From Bacillus_BU sp051233475 (GTDB lineage Bacteria; Bacillota; Bacilli; Bacillales; Cytobacillaceae), in NCBI RefSeq assembly GCF_051233475.1, contig NZ_JBKFGH010000004.1, positions 186,001 to 250,000 on the forward strand: a DNA stretch of 64,000 bases, given 5' to 3'. The translations under genes were made by a program, and so were the position numbers. The notes beneath the pieces are model-generated. The model was not told where the DNA came from, did no database searches, and worked only from the letters and a program-made list of their open reading frames with translations. Below are positions 25,336 through 35,033 of the stretch, in pieces. The number at the start of each line of letters is the position of its first letter. Position 1 is the stretch's first letter.

Positions 25336-28300
25336 ATGTCTGTTCGATTCATCATTGGGCGGTCTGGAAGCGGAAAGACTCAAAACTGCCTAAACGAAAT
25401 ACGGGAAAGGCTTATAGAAAATCCCGGCGGGGCCCCAATTATTTACTTGGTGCCAGAGCAAATGACGTTTCTATCCGAACAAAGACTTGCAACAACACCC
25501 GGACTTGGTGGAATGATCCGTGCACAAGTCTATAGCTTCACTCGTTTGGCCTGGCGCGTTCTCCAAGAAACTGGTGGATTCAACCGCTATCACTTAAACA
25601 GCACCGGGATCAGCATGCTGATTCGGAAAATTATCGAGGATCAAAAGGACGAGCTTACACTATTTAAAAGAGCAGCAGATAAAAATGGCTTTATCGAACA
25701 AATGGAGCAAGTATTAACTGAATTTAAGCGATATTGTATTCATCCGGAGGAACTAGCTGAAAAATCGAAACAAACAACCAATCAAAAATCGCTTCATGAT
25801 AAACTCCACGATCTTGAACTCATTTATCAACGATTTGAAGAAGCTTTACATGATAAATATATTGATTCTGAAGATTACTTTCGCCTCTTAGCCGAAAAGG
25901 CAGCAGCTTCTTCCTTTTTGAAAGAAGCGGAAGTGTATATAGATGGATTTTATAGTTTTACCCCGATTGAGTATCTGGTAATTCAGCAATTAATGAAGCA
26001 TTGCAAGCGGGTCACCCTCTCATTAACTCTCGATCAGCCTTTTACCAATACAAGTCCAGAGGAGCTTCATCTTTTCCGAATGACAGGGGATACATGCCAG
26101 ACTCTGAATGACATGATTCATTCAGAAGGAATTTCCTTGGAAGAACCTCTTGTATTAGGTGAGGCATTTAGATGGACAAATCCTTCTTTTCTCCATCTTG
26201 AAAAATTCTTTGACTTTTTGCCTGTGCAACCCTTTCATGATGAAACGACAGCGATCCATATTGCTCAAGCGGCCAATCGCAGAGCGGAAATCGAAGGGAT
26301 TGCACGATCTATAACAGCTCTAGTTCGGAAAGACGGTTATCGATATCGCGAGATCGCGATTTTATCAAGAAACAGCCATGAGTATCGAGATGTTCTCGAG
26401 GCCGTTTTTGAAGACTATCAAATTCCATTTTATATTGATCAAAAGTCGTCGATGCAGCATCATCCACTAATCGAGTTGCTGCGGTCAAGCTTGGAAATCA
26501 TTAATGGAAATTGGCGTTATGAACCAATCTTTCGTGCGGTAAAAACAGAGCTTCTTTTTCCTCATGACAGCAATCCACTTAAGCTTCGTGAGCAGATGGA
26601 TCGATTGGAGAATTATGTTTTAGCCTTCGGAATTCAGGGGGACAAATGGACGAGAAAACAGCCTTGGGTTTATCGAAGAATAAGAGGATTAGAACTTGAA
26701 AGCCTCCCACAAACTGATTCTGAAAAGAGGGTGGAGGAAGAGCTAAATGAATTAAGGCAAATGATCACAGCACCGCTGCTTCGCTTTGCACGTCGAATGA
26801 AAAAAGCGGGGAATGGTCAGGAGCTTGCCGAAGCCCTCTATTTATTTTTAGAAGAATTAGAGATTCCAAGAAAGCTTGAGCGTTGGAAACAAATAGAAGA
26901 GGAGAAAGGGAACCTAGTTAAAGCCCGTGAGCATGACCAAGTATGGGATGGGGTCATTGACCTCCTTGATCAATTTGAAGAGATGCTGGGGGCAGAAAAA
27001 ATCCAAGTGAAACAATTTGCGACGATTATGGAATCAGGAATTGAATCACTCCGCTTTTCTCTCGTTCCACCTGCCATGGACCAAGTTGTCGCAGCTGATT
27101 TAGAGAAATCCAGACTTGAGGAAATCAAGGTGGCATTTGTGATCGGTTTAAATGAAGGGGTTATGCCAGCAAAGCTGAGTGATGAAGGAATTTTTGCAGA
27201 CGAGGACCGTGAGTCATTACTTGCGAAGGGGTTGAAAATGGCTCCATCTAGCCGGACGCGACTGCTTGATGAGAATTTTCTTGCCTATAAGGCCTTTACG
27301 ATCCCTTCAGAGATGTTGTTTTTAACCTATCCGTTAGCAAATGAAGAAGGAAAGGCATTGATTCCATCTCCTTTTGTCAAAAGGATGCAGGAGCTGTTTC
27401 CACATGCACAGGAGCATACATTTGTAGCGGACCCTGCCGATTTGACAGAAGAAGAGCAGCTCGAATATGTCTGCAATGACAATACAACGCTTGCTTATTT
27501 GACAGCACAGCTTCAGCTTAAGAAGCAGCGTTACCCGATTTATGATTTTTGGTGGGATGTTTATAACTACTATATGGAAAGTGATAAATGGCACGGGATT
27601 GCAGCAAAGGTGTTATCAAGCCTTTTTTATGAAAATAAGACGAAAATGCTACCTGAAGAGGTTAGTCAGGAGCTATACGGTGATAGCATACAGGCCAGCG
27701 TGTCGCGGATGGAATTGTTTCATAGCTGTCCATTTTCGCACTTTGCCCATCATGGATTAAAGCTGCGTGACCGGCAAATATTCCGCTTGGAAGCACCCGA
27801 TATTGGGGAGCTGTTTCATGCTGCATTAAAGCAAATTGCTGATACGGTCAACGAGCAAAACTTGTCGTGGGCGAAAATGTCCAGGGAACAATGTGAAATG
27901 TTAGCCGGAAAAGCTGTAGAAATACTCGCACCAAGACTGCAAAATGAAATCTTGCTTAGCTCTAATCGACACGCTTATTTAAAACGGAAGCTAGAGAAGA
28001 TTATCAGTCGGGCTACTTATGTATTGAGTGAACATGCCAAAGCGAGCGGCTTTTCACCAATTGGGCTTGAACTCGGCTTCGGACCAAAAGCAGAACTCCC
28101 TCCAATCCAGTTTTCATTAAAAAACGGAACGAGGATGGAGTTAGTGGGTCGAATTGACCGTGTCGATAAAGCGGAGGAAGGCGACAACGTTTTCCTAAGA
28201 GTCATTGATTATAAATCGAGTGAACGGGATTTAAATTTGAGTGAAGTGTATTATGGCTTGTCGCTGCAAATGCTAACATACCTTGATATTATTATTACTC

Positions 28301-28848
28301 ATTCAAAAGCGTTAGTAGGGCGTAATGCCGATCCGGCCGGGGTTTTGTATTTCCATGTCCATAACCCGATTATTCAAGCGACGAAAATGCTCTCACTAGA
28401 TGAAATTGAGCAAGCCATATTAAAGCAATTTAAGATGAATGGTTTGATCCTCGGCGAACAGAGCGTGATTCAATTAATGGACAAAACATTAGAAACAGGG
28501 GATTCACAATTGATTCCTGCCGGGATCAATAAAGATGGCAGCTTGAAAAAAAGGTCGAGGGTTGTGACGAAGGATGAGTTTGCCCAGTTCACTCATTACG
28601 TTAGAGACACGTATGTCAAAACTGGGAACCGCATGTTAGATGGGGTCGTTGATATTTCACCATATAAAATGAAAAATAAAACGTCTTGCACGTTTTGTTC
28701 ATTTAAGTCGATTTGTCAGTTTGACCCATCATTAAAAAATAATGAGTATCGAAATTTGCCGATCTTATCGAAAGAAGAAATTCTCGAATCGATTCAAAAG
28801 GAGGATTCATCAATTGGTTCGTTCGATCATACCTCCAAAACCGAATGA
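25336..28848 (+). CDS. addB: ATP-dependent helicase/deoxyribonuclease subunit B
   Basis: 1170 aa. ATG 25336 is preceded by AAGGAGGT (25321-25328) with 7-base spacing, so the earlier in-frame ATG 25294 is rejected. Walker A GRSGSGKT (residues 8-15) begins the helicase-like part. The C-terminal nuclease domain has GRIDRVD and VIDYKSS, and the four iron-sulphur cysteines are at C798 (FHSCPF), C1118, C1121 and C1127 (TSCTFCSFKSIC), the spacing seen in B. subtilis AddB. With AddA it forms the RecBCD-type complex that resects double-strand breaks and recognises Chi. Its end overlaps addA by about 35 bp. Confidence 0.97.
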   Translation: MSVRFIIGRSGSGKTQNCLNEIRERLIENPGGAPIIYLVPEQMTFLSEQRLATTPGLGGMIRAQVYSFTRLAWRVLQETGGFNRYHLNSTGISMLIRKIIEDQKDELTLFKRAADKNGFIEQMEQVLTEFKRYCIHPEELAEKSKQTTNQKSLHDKLHDLELIYQRFEEALHDKYIDSEDYFRLLAEKAAASSFLKEAEVYIDGFYSFTPIEYLVIQQLMKHCKRVTLSLTLDQPFTNTSPEELHLFRMTGDTCQTLNDMIHSEGISLEEPLVLGEAFRWTNPSFLHLEKFFDFLPVQPFHDETTAIHIAQAANRRAEIEGIARSITALVRKDGYRYREIAILSRNSHEYRDVLEAVFEDYQIPFYIDQKSSMQHHPLIELLRSSLEIINGNWRYEPIFRAVKTELLFPHDSNPLKLREQMDRLENYVLAFGIQGDKWTRKQPWVYRRIRGLELESLPQTDSEKRVEEELNELRQMITAPLLRFARRMKKAGNGQELAEALYLFLEELEIPRKLERWKQIEEEKGNLVKAREHDQVWDGVIDLLDQFEEMLGAEKIQVKQFATIMESGIESLRFSLVPPAMDQVVAADLEKSRLEEIKVAFVIGLNEGVMPAKLSDEGIFADEDRESLLAKGLKMAPSSRTRLLDENFLAYKAFTIPSEMLFLTYPLANEEGKALIPSPFVKRMQELFPHAQEHTFVADPADLTEEEQLEYVCNDNTTLAYLTAQLQLKKQRYPIYDFWWDVYNYYMESDKWHGIAAKVLSSLFYENKTKMLPEEVSQELYGDSIQASVSRMELFHSCPFSHFAHHGLKLRDRQIFRLEAPDIGELFHAALKQIADTVNEQNLSWAKMSREQCEMLAGKAVEILAPRLQNEILLSSNRHAYLKRKLEKIISRATYVLSEHAKASGFSPIGLELGFGPKAELPPIQFSLKNGTRMELVGRIDRVDKAEEGDNVFLRVIDYKSSERDLNLSEVYYGLSLQMLTYLDIIITHSKALVGRNADPAGVLYFHVHNPIIQATKMLSLDEIEQAILKQFKMNGLILGEQSVIQLMDKTLETGDSQLIPAGINKDGSLKKRSRVVTKDEFAQFTHYVRDTYVKTGNRMLDGVVDISPYKMKNKTSCTFCSFKSICQFDPSLKNNEYRNLPILSKEEILESIQKEDSSIGSFDHTSKTE

Positions 28849-31800
28849 TGTTAACTGGACAAAAGACCAGTGGAATGCAATTTATGCAAAAAACCAGGAT
28901 ATCCTCGTAGCCGCAGCAGCTGGCTCCGGGAAAACAGCCGTCTTAGTAGAGCGGATGATTCAACGAATTCTCGCTGTAGAGGACCCAATAAATGTCGACG
29001 AGTTACTGGTCGTGACGTTTACAAATGCCTCCGCAGCTGAGATGAGACATCGAATTGGGGAAGCTCTAGAAAAAGCGATTCAAGCGGATCCTAAATCAAT
29101 CAATCTCAGAAAACAATTAACATTACTGAATCGGGCTTCTATTTCAACCCTGCATTCCTTTTGTTTAGAGGTCATCCGCAAATATTACTATTTAATTGAC
29201 ATAGATCCCGGGTTCAGAATTGGTGATGAAACGGAAGTACAATTGCTTCGTGATGAAGTGATTGATGAATTATTTGAGGAAGAGTATGCCAAAACCAACA
29301 ATGAGCCGTTCTTTGCTCTAGTCGATTCGTTTACCAATGACCGAAGTGATGATGCCTTACAGACGATTATTCGTGATGTATACAATTTTGCGGTTGCCAA
29401 TCCATCACCTAAAGTTTACTTAAACTCGATGCTCGACATGTATGATGTGAATGATGATACCGTGATTGCTGAGCTTCCATTTGCCCAACTGCTGCTCGAG
29501 GATATTGAGTTGCAGCTTGAGGGGGCAAAACAATTGCTTGAAGAAGGACTGGAGTTAACGAAGCAACCGGGGGGACCTGCGCCAAGGGCGGAAAATTTTA
29601 TTGGCGACCTTCAGTATGTTGAGGCTCTGCTTTCGGCAAGGGATTCTTGGGACACTCTTTACGAACTAATTCAAACCGTTCCTTTTTCGCGCGCGAAGAC
29701 GTGTAAAGGTGATGAATACGACCCAGAGCTCATCGAGAAGGCAAAGAAATTACGGGATCGAGCGAAGAAGATTATTACCGATATTCAAAAAGAGCTCTTT
29801 TCAAGAAAACCGCAAAGCTTTTTGAACGATATGAAAGAATTAAACCCTCATATCGAAACCATTGTAAAGCTTGTAAGTGAATTTTCAATCCGGTTTTCTA
29901 ATGTAAAAAAAGAGAAGGGTCTCGTTGATTTTTCTGATTTGGAGCATTATTGCTTGCAAATTCTGACTGAAAAGGTGGAGGAAGCTGGGAGACTTCTCCC
30001 CTCTGAAGCTGCTTTATTTTTCCAAAAGAAGTTTAAAGAGGTACTGGTCGACGAGTATCAGGATACGAACATGGTCCAGGAAGCGATTTTGCAGCTCGTG
30101 AAAAGCGGGGATGAAGAAACCGGTAATTTATTTATGGTTGGCGATGTGAAGCAATCGATTTACCGCTTCCGGTTAGCAGAACCGAATTTATTCCTTGGTA
30201 AATATCAACGCTTTGCTACGGACGGGGAAGCTTCCGGGTTCCGAATTGATCTTTCGCAAAACTTCCGAAGCCGAAAGGAAATTCTTGATGGAACGAACTA
30301 TTTATTCAAACAGATCATGGGTGAACGAGTAGGCGAAATCCAGTATGATGAAGCAGCTGAGCTGAAGCTTGGGGCAAGTTACCCACTTGAAGATGGCTAT
30401 CCTGTTGATGTGATCTTAATTGATCAAGCAGATCACAAAGCTGCAGAAGAAGATGAAGGGACTTCGGAGACAACAGAAGAGGCGGATTCTGCAGAAGCGA
30501 TGTTTGACCTTAATGATTTGCAGCAATCCCAGCTTGAGGCAAGGCTGATGGCGCGAAAAATTAAGGAGATGATTGAGGAGCGAAAGCAGGTATTCAATCC
30601 TAAGCTGAAAAGTTCAAGCCCAATCAAGTACCGTGACATTGTAATTTTGCTGCGTTCGATGACTTGGGCACCGCAAATCATCGAAGAGTTTAAACAACAA
30701 GGGATTCCGGTTTATGCCAATCTGTCATCAGGATATTTTGAAGCAACCGAAGTGGCCATCATCCTTTCGCTTTTAAAGGTCATTGACAATCCATATCAGG
30801 ATATACCGCTAGCTGCAGTATTACGTTCACCAATCGTTGCCTTAACGGAAGCGGAATTAGCACAAATCCGAATTCAGCAAAAGAGCGGAACATTTTATGA
30901 AGCGCTAGCTTCGTTTTGTAAGCAAGCACCAGCTGCGAACCATGAAAGCATGTACGAAAAGGTGCGGGTATTCTACGATCAGCTGACTGATTGGCGGACC
31001 CGGGCACGACAAGGCTCGCTGTCTGCATTCATTTGGCAGCTGCTGCGGGAAACGAGATTCTATGAGTTTGTCGGTGGCATGCCGGGCGGGAAACAGCGTC
31101 AAGCCAATCTTCGGGCTTTATTTGATCGGGCTCGAGCCTATGAGGCAACCACATTTAGGGGGCTATTTCGATTTTTGCGCTTTGTCGAGCGAATGAGGGA
31201 GCGTGGCGATGATTTAGGCGCTGCACGAGCCCTTGGTGAACAAGAGGATGTAGTCCGGATTATGACGATCCATAGCAGTAAAGGCCTTGAGTTTCCGGTT
31301 GTGTTCATGGCCGGCTTAAATCGAAATTTTAACTTAATGGATGTAAGAAAACCGTATATGCTGGATAAAGAATTTGGTTTTGCCGCTAAATATGTGAATG
31401 CAGAAAAGCGAATAACGTATCCATCCCTGCCCCAGCTTGCTTTTAAGCGGAAAAAGAAAAAGGAAATGCTCGCTGAGGAAATGCGCGTTCTTTATGTTGC
31501 ATTGACGCGGGCGAAGGAAAAGCTGTATTTGCTCGGTTCAGCCAAGGAATTGCAAAAATCTTTCGATAAATGGTCGCGGGTAGCCCAGTACCAGAGCTGG
31601 CTTTTGCCTGAATATGACCGGGCATCTGCCTCAACCTTCTTAGACTGGGTCGGACCAGCACTTGTCCGCCATCATGACTGCTGTGAGGCACTTTCGGCGG
31701 GGAAAGAAAGCTGTGTGGGCCGAGTTCCGGAGGAGATTAGCATGCATCCTTCTAATTGGAGAGTGTTAACTGTTTCGGCTGATGAAGTTGCTACTTTTGC

Positions 31801-32611
31801 AGAAGAATCTGCCGAAACAGAATTGGCTGTAATGGATTATGTACAACAAGGAATTCCAGCACCTATTTCGACGGATGCTGCGGAAATCGTTAAGGACCAG
31901 CTGTCATGGCAATATGGAAATTTTGAAGCTTCTATGCATCGCTCGAAACAATCAGTATCAGAAATTAAGCGGCAGCTGGAGTTGTTTGATCCAGAAAGCG
32001 GCGGTACTGAATTAAAGCAAAAATTTACGAAACCACTGTTCAAACGGCCAAGGTTTATGCAGGAAAAAGCATTAACTCCTGCTGAACGTGGGACAGCCAT
32101 GCACATGGTCATGCAGCATGTGGATTTAACGAGAAATATTAATGAGGTATATCTCGATACTTTATTAGGTGAAATGGTGGAAAAAGAACTTCTGTCAAAC
32201 GAGCAGAGGGAAGTGATTGCTGCAGAACCTATCGTTGCTTTTTTCGATTCAGAATTGGGAAGACGATTACTTTCTGCTGATAAAATCAGCCGTGAGGTTC
32301 CGTTCAGTGTGTCCCTTTCCGCTAAGGAAGTATATGCGGATTGGAACGGTGAGGATGAACCTGTCCTCGTACAAGGGATCATTGACTGTCTGTTTGAGGA
32401 TGGGAACGGTACGGTTTTACTTGATTATAAAACGGATTCGATCACGGAACGTTTTAAAGGTGGCTTTGAGGAAGCCATGCCGACCCTTGAAGAACGGTAT
32501 AAAGTTCAAATCGATCTTTATGCTAAGGCGATTGAACGAATATTGAAGAAGCCTGTAAATGAGAAGTACTTGTTCTTCTTTGACGGCGGGCATATGTTAA
32601 AAATGGAGTAG
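28814..32611 (+). CDS. addA: ATP-dependent helicase/nuclease subunit A
   Basis: 1265 aa. TTG 28814 is chosen because AAAAGGAGG (28796-28804) lies 9 bases upstream; an in-frame start at 28742 inside addB has no ribosome site. Superfamily 1 helicase motifs: Q motif WTKDQWNAI, Walker A AAAAGSGKTAVLVERM, VVTFTNASAAEMRHRI, VDEYQDTN (motif II), GDVKQSIYRFR, IHSSKGLEFPVVF and YVALTRAKEKLY. The C-terminal RecB-type nuclease site is GIIDCLFEDGNGTVLLDYKTD-like, with Asp...Asp-Tyr-Lys. It is the 3'-5' helicase and one nuclease of AddAB. The sbcDC genes that follow in B. subtilis are absent here. Confidence 0.97.
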   Translation: MVRSIIPPKPNDVNWTKDQWNAIYAKNQDILVAAAAGSGKTAVLVERMIQRILAVEDPINVDELLVVTFTNASAAEMRHRIGEALEKAIQADPKSINLRKQLTLLNRASISTLHSFCLEVIRKYYYLIDIDPGFRIGDETEVQLLRDEVIDELFEEEYAKTNNEPFFALVDSFTNDRSDDALQTIIRDVYNFAVANPSPKVYLNSMLDMYDVNDDTVIAELPFAQLLLEDIELQLEGAKQLLEEGLELTKQPGGPAPRAENFIGDLQYVEALLSARDSWDTLYELIQTVPFSRAKTCKGDEYDPELIEKAKKLRDRAKKIITDIQKELFSRKPQSFLNDMKELNPHIETIVKLVSEFSIRFSNVKKEKGLVDFSDLEHYCLQILTEKVEEAGRLLPSEAALFFQKKFKEVLVDEYQDTNMVQEAILQLVKSGDEETGNLFMVGDVKQSIYRFRLAEPNLFLGKYQRFATDGEASGFRIDLSQNFRSRKEILDGTNYLFKQIMGERVGEIQYDEAAELKLGASYPLEDGYPVDVILIDQADHKAAEEDEGTSETTEEADSAEAMFDLNDLQQSQLEARLMARKIKEMIEERKQVFNPKLKSSSPIKYRDIVILLRSMTWAPQIIEEFKQQGIPVYANLSSGYFEATEVAIILSLLKVIDNPYQDIPLAAVLRSPIVALTEAELAQIRIQQKSGTFYEALASFCKQAPAANHESMYEKVRVFYDQLTDWRTRARQGSLSAFIWQLLRETRFYEFVGGMPGGKQRQANLRALFDRARAYEATTFRGLFRFLRFVERMRERGDDLGAARALGEQEDVVRIMTIHSSKGLEFPVVFMAGLNRNFNLMDVRKPYMLDKEFGFAAKYVNAEKRITYPSLPQLAFKRKKKKEMLAEEMRVLYVALTRAKEKLYLLGSAKELQKSFDKWSRVAQYQSWLLPEYDRASASTFLDWVGPALVRHHDCCEALSAGKESCVGRVPEEISMHPSNWRVLTVSADEVATFAEESAETELAVMDYVQQGIPAPISTDAAEIVKDQLSWQYGNFEASMHRSKQSVSEIKRQLELFDPESGGTELKQKFTKPLFKRPRFMQEKALTPAERGTAMHMVMQHVDLTRNINEVYLDTLLGEMVEKELLSNEQREVIAAEPIVAFFDSELGRRLLSADKISREVPFSVSLSAKEVYADWNGEDEPVLVQGIIDCLFEDGNGTVLLDYKTDSITERFKGGFEEAMPTLEERYKVQIDLYAKAIERILKKPVNEKYLFFFDGGHMLKME

Positions 32612-32625
32612 TAGTTTAATTGGCA

Positions 32626-32662
32626 AAGAGGACGAATCCAGATTGTGGATCGTCCTCTTTTT
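32626..32662 (+). terminator. Intrinsic terminator after addA
   Basis: A long stem AAGAGGACGAATCCA / TGGATCGTCCTCTT with a 5-base loop is followed by TTTTTT. It lies 15 bases beyond the addA stop. Confidence 0.9.
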
Positions 32663-32671
32663 TAGGTTAAG

Positions 32672-32773
32672 GGTTATTGGTTACAGTTTCTCTGAGAACA
32701 TCGAGTTAAATTGATACCAATAAGGGCTATTGATGGCAGTTTATCCGAAAACAACGTGGTATATTAACACCAA
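32672..32773. repeat. Imperfect 53-bp tandem duplication
   Basis: The stretch from 32672 (GGTTATTGGTTACAGTTT...) and the stretch from 32725 (GGCTATTGATGGCAGTTT...) align without gaps over about 49 bases with roughly 70 percent identity, both ending near ATACCAA/ACACCAA. It fills the gap between the addA terminator and the gerPF stop. Function unknown. Confidence 0.5.
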
Positions 32774-32789
32774 GGTTATCAGCTTTATT

Positions 32790-33008
32790 TTAGGAATTCC
32801 CAATTGTCGGCTGATCAACTAGGTTTGAATCGAGGACGTTTGTACCGCTTACTCCATTATTGGTAATAATCGCCCCGCCCGTGTTTCCTCCACCAGAGCC
32901 GGAAAACGATTTAGAACTACTTTTCGGAGAAATAAACGCTGTATCCCCAAATTGAACAACCCCTCCACTTACATTAACAATGTGTACTGGTCCAACGAAA
33001 GATGGCAT
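32790..33008 (-). CDS. gerPF: Spore germination protein GerPF
   Basis: 72 aa. ATG 33008 has AAGGAGG 6 bases upstream; a TTG two codons earlier lies too close to it. The N-terminus MPSFVGPVHIVNVSGG, the GDTAFISP segment and the Gly/Ser/Asn-rich tail are typical of GerPA/GerPF. The gerP proteins are inner-coat proteins made in the mother cell that let germinants pass the coat. Last gene of the operon. Confidence 0.95.
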   Translation of the reverse strand: MPSFVGPVHIVNVSGGVVQFGDTAFISPKSSSKSFSGSGGGNTGGAIITNNGVSGTNVLDSNLVDQPTIGNS

Positions 33009-33071
33009 ACCCAACCTCCTTAATCAAAAAACATAAATCTTTTAAAAAATCGATGATAATGAATATCACTT

Positions 33072-33461
33072 TTACTTGTTTTCACTTTTATCCACATCTG
33101 ACAATTGCCTAATATGCTTAATCCGCGCTTCCATTTGAATGCTTTTGTTGTTCCCTACATGAACGATAGAAGAAGAGGAAACCCCGATAATATCAATATT
33201 TCTCACCTTTATGCACACCACAGGGGGATTAACGATTTGCATCGCAAATGACTCGGTAATCAAAGGTAGTGGGATCGGTTCGGAGAATACACGAAATTGC
33301 CTGAAGTTTCCTTCTTGTCCCCAAAAAATTTCTTGCTGGCGTTGGACCGCTATTGCTCGGTTGCCCCCTTGGATATATGTGGAATCGCCAAGCTGTATTA
33401 TTGAGGAGAATAGCACAGAATCAACCTTAATTGAATCAACGAATGATGTCCGTTTTAACAT
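33072..33461 (-). CDS. gerPE: Spore germination protein GerPE
   Basis: 129 aa. ATG 33461 follows AAGGTGAATAAA; an in-frame GTG at 33470 overlaps that site. MLKRTSFVDSIKVDSVLFSS, QLGDSTYI and the tail with VSSSSIVHVGNN are characteristic. It contains two copies of the xxSSSxxxIGxx pattern shared by the GerP family. Coat-permeability role as for the other GerP proteins. Confidence 0.93.
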   Translation of the reverse strand: MLKRTSFVDSIKVDSVLFSSIIQLGDSTYIQGGNRAIAVQRQQEIFWGQEGNFRQFRVFSEPIPLPLITESFAMQIVNPPVVCIKVRNIDIIGVSSSSIVHVGNNKSIQMEARIKHIRQLSDVDKSENK

Positions 33462-33471
33462 TTTATTCACC

Positions 33472-33645
33472 TTAAGGCGCGAGCGGAACTAGGGGTCCGA
33501 CGATCAGGGATTCCGCTGGGGTATCGAAGGTTGAGGCTAACTGAATTGTTTCAGTATCGCCAATCATTAACAGGGAAGAACTTGAGACCCCGATGATTCT
33601 AATTTGTCCAACACAAATGTCTCGGTTGTATACGTGAAAGTTCAT
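33472..33645 (-). CDS. gerPD: Spore germination protein GerPD
   Basis: 57 aa from ATG 33645. The product starts MNFHVYNRDICVGQIRIIGV, followed by SSSSLLMIGDTETIQLAST and a tail FDTPAESLIVGPLVPLAP, matching GerPD in length and layout. Its start overlaps the gerPC stop (ATGA) and it ends 10 bases before the gerPE ATG. It is too short for many gene finders, but operon position and motif leave little doubt. Confidence 0.93.
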   Translation of the reverse strand: MNFHVYNRDICVGQIRIIGVSSSSLLMIGDTETIQLASTFDTPAESLIVGPLVPLAP

Positions 33646-34265
33646 TCACCTTTCATTCCTTTCATATGGTTAGGCATGTTAGTAATAAACGTACAAATCC
33701 CATTTTCCATTTCCTTAAGAAGCTTTTGGATAATGCTTTGTTTCCAGCCTTCTCTATCATGATCGCTGCCTTGAAAAGGAGTTTGTTGTAAATGATGTTG
33801 GACCCTGGAAGGAACCTGCATTTTTATATCTTCCTTAATAAAATCCAGATATTGATCATCCAGCTTTTGGTTTACCCTTGCTTCTGCATTGTTTATGAGC
33901 TGGGGCAAGTCTGTCTCTAAGTGGGCAAATACTTCTTCTTCTATCTCCATAGTATTCCGAAAAATACCTTTAGGATCGACGGGATCAACATGTGGTCCAG
34001 CCCCGGAGTTATTCACTTCTAGACTATCAATGCCTTGTAAATCAGAAGGATTTAAGCCAATATTTAACGTTCCGTCCAATGTTTCTACTTTTAATTGATC
34101 GAATTTATATTCGATTTTTTCCACATTAATCGGCGGTTTTTTCTTCAATTCATCTAATTCAGTTGTTAGCTGTGAGACCAATTTTTCAAGGGTCTGAATT
34201 CTTTGTTCCTGTCTCATCATATTTGCATGGAGTTCACCTAAATAATATTGGAAATCGTGATACAT
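33642..34265 (-). CDS. gerPC: Spore germination protein GerPC
   Basis: 207 aa from ATG 34265, with GAGGTGG 5 bases upstream. A coiled-coil region (about residues 14-50, LEKLVSQLTTELDELKKK) is followed by a mixed segment with LDGTLNIGLNP and acidic helices to the C-terminus. It is the only large and non-SSSS-motif protein of the operon and probably organises the small GerP proteins in the inner coat. Confidence 0.94.
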   Translation of the reverse strand: MYHDFQYYLGELHANMMRQEQRIQTLEKLVSQLTTELDELKKKPPINVEKIEYKFDQLKVETLDGTLNIGLNPSDLQGIDSLEVNNSGAGPHVDPVDPKGIFRNTMEIEEEVFAHLETDLPQLINNAEARVNQKLDDQYLDFIKEDIKMQVPSRVQHHLQQTPFQGSDHDREGWKQSIIQKLLKEMENGICTFITNMPNHMKGMKGE

Positions 34266-34322
34266 GTAACCACCTCGCATTTACCAAATTCATCGTTTCG
34301 GCAAAATGAGCGTGCTATTGAA

Positions 34323-34532
34323 CTAAGAACTTAATGGGACTGAGGGGCCTTCAAAAGTAGTTCCCCCAGCCTTTGAGACTTGCGGAGCCGGCCCAGTGAA
34401 GCCGCCAGTATTGTATAGATACGAAGCTGGTTTAATAATCCCCGAGCTGCCAATTTGCAGGACAGAGGAGTTGGAAACGGAATTTACTTTTAACAGATTA
34501 ATATGAATGGACTGTTGAATGTAGAAGTTCAT
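34323..34532 (-). CDS. gerPB: Spore germination protein GerPB
   Basis: 69 aa. MNFYIQQSIHINLLKVNSV, then NSSVLQIGSSGIIKP and a Gly/Pro-rich tail, is typical of GerPB. It begins 8 bases after the gerPA stop. Mother-cell coat protein. Confidence 0.94.
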   Translation of the reverse strand: MNFYIQQSIHINLLKVNSVSNSSVLQIGSSGIIKPASYLYNTGGFTGPAPQVSKAGGTTFEGPSVPLSS

Positions 34533-34540
34533 GTTATCAC

Positions 34541-34762
34541 CTAAACATTCAAGAAATTACCCTGGTCAAGGTAATCCTGATCGTACGTATTAGTAGAACT
34601 GTAATGATTGTTGACATAAAGGCCATCACCTGTATTAAAAGAGCCGGCGCCTGAGAAGGTTTTTGCATTAGCTAACGGCATAATTTTATAGACATCGCCA
34701 ATATTTAATACGGAACTGCTTCCGATTGAGATCACTTGAACAACTCCAACGATTGCTGGCAT
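34541..34762 (-). CDS. gerPA: Spore germination protein GerPA
   Basis: 73 aa. MPAIVGVVQVISIGSSSVLN, GDVYKIMPLANAKTFSG and the Asn-rich tail SSTNTYDQDYLDQGNF match GerPA. First gene of the operon, with GAGGGGG as ribosome site and a sigma-K promoter just upstream. Confidence 0.95.
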   Translation of the reverse strand: MPAIVGVVQVISIGSSSVLNIGDVYKIMPLANAKTFSGAGSFNTGDGLYVNNHYSSTNTYDQDYLDQGNFLNV

Positions 34763-34791
34763 AAATAAACCCCCTCATTATTTTTCTTTTA

Positions 34792-34818
34792 TATCGTATG
34801 TGCGAGGCAAGAAAAGGT
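34792..34818 (-). promoter_or_regulatory. Sigma-K promoter of the gerP operon
   Basis: On the minus strand CATACGATA (34792-34800) matches the sigma-K -10 consensus CATANNNTA exactly, and ACC (34816-34818) lies 15 bases upstream as the -35. The gerP operon of B. subtilis is known to be sigma-K dependent and GerE-repressed, so this agrees with the family. Confidence 0.8.
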
Positions 34819-34835
34819 GATTAAAAAGCCCAATT

Positions 34836-34870
34836 TGTTGACTGGAGCACCTGAAGCGGAACTCAACAGC
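34836..34870. repeat. Relic copy of the GAGCACCTGGAGC repeat family
   Basis: TTGTTGACTGGAGCACCTGA followed by AGCGGAACTCAACAGCC resembles the arm of the MITE-like element at 43220-43403. It is a truncated copy between the divergent gerP operon and acyl-CoA ligase gene. Confidence 0.6.
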
Positions 34871-35033
34871 CAAATTCTACAGACCTTGTTTTTCAGCACG
34901 AAAACCTACTAAACCTGTCGAATATTGATGTATAACAGTGAAATTTAACGTAAATCATTTTGTCGGATAAAGACAGAATTATGTTAAGATAAATTATATT
35001 TTGAAAATTCAAATCAATTTAGAGGTGAAACGG

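Noticed and set aside
31837..32382. 181-codon minus-strand frame inside addA
   Set aside because: Antisense shadow of a clearly coding, conserved nuclease domain; Ser/Cys-rich product and no ribosome site.
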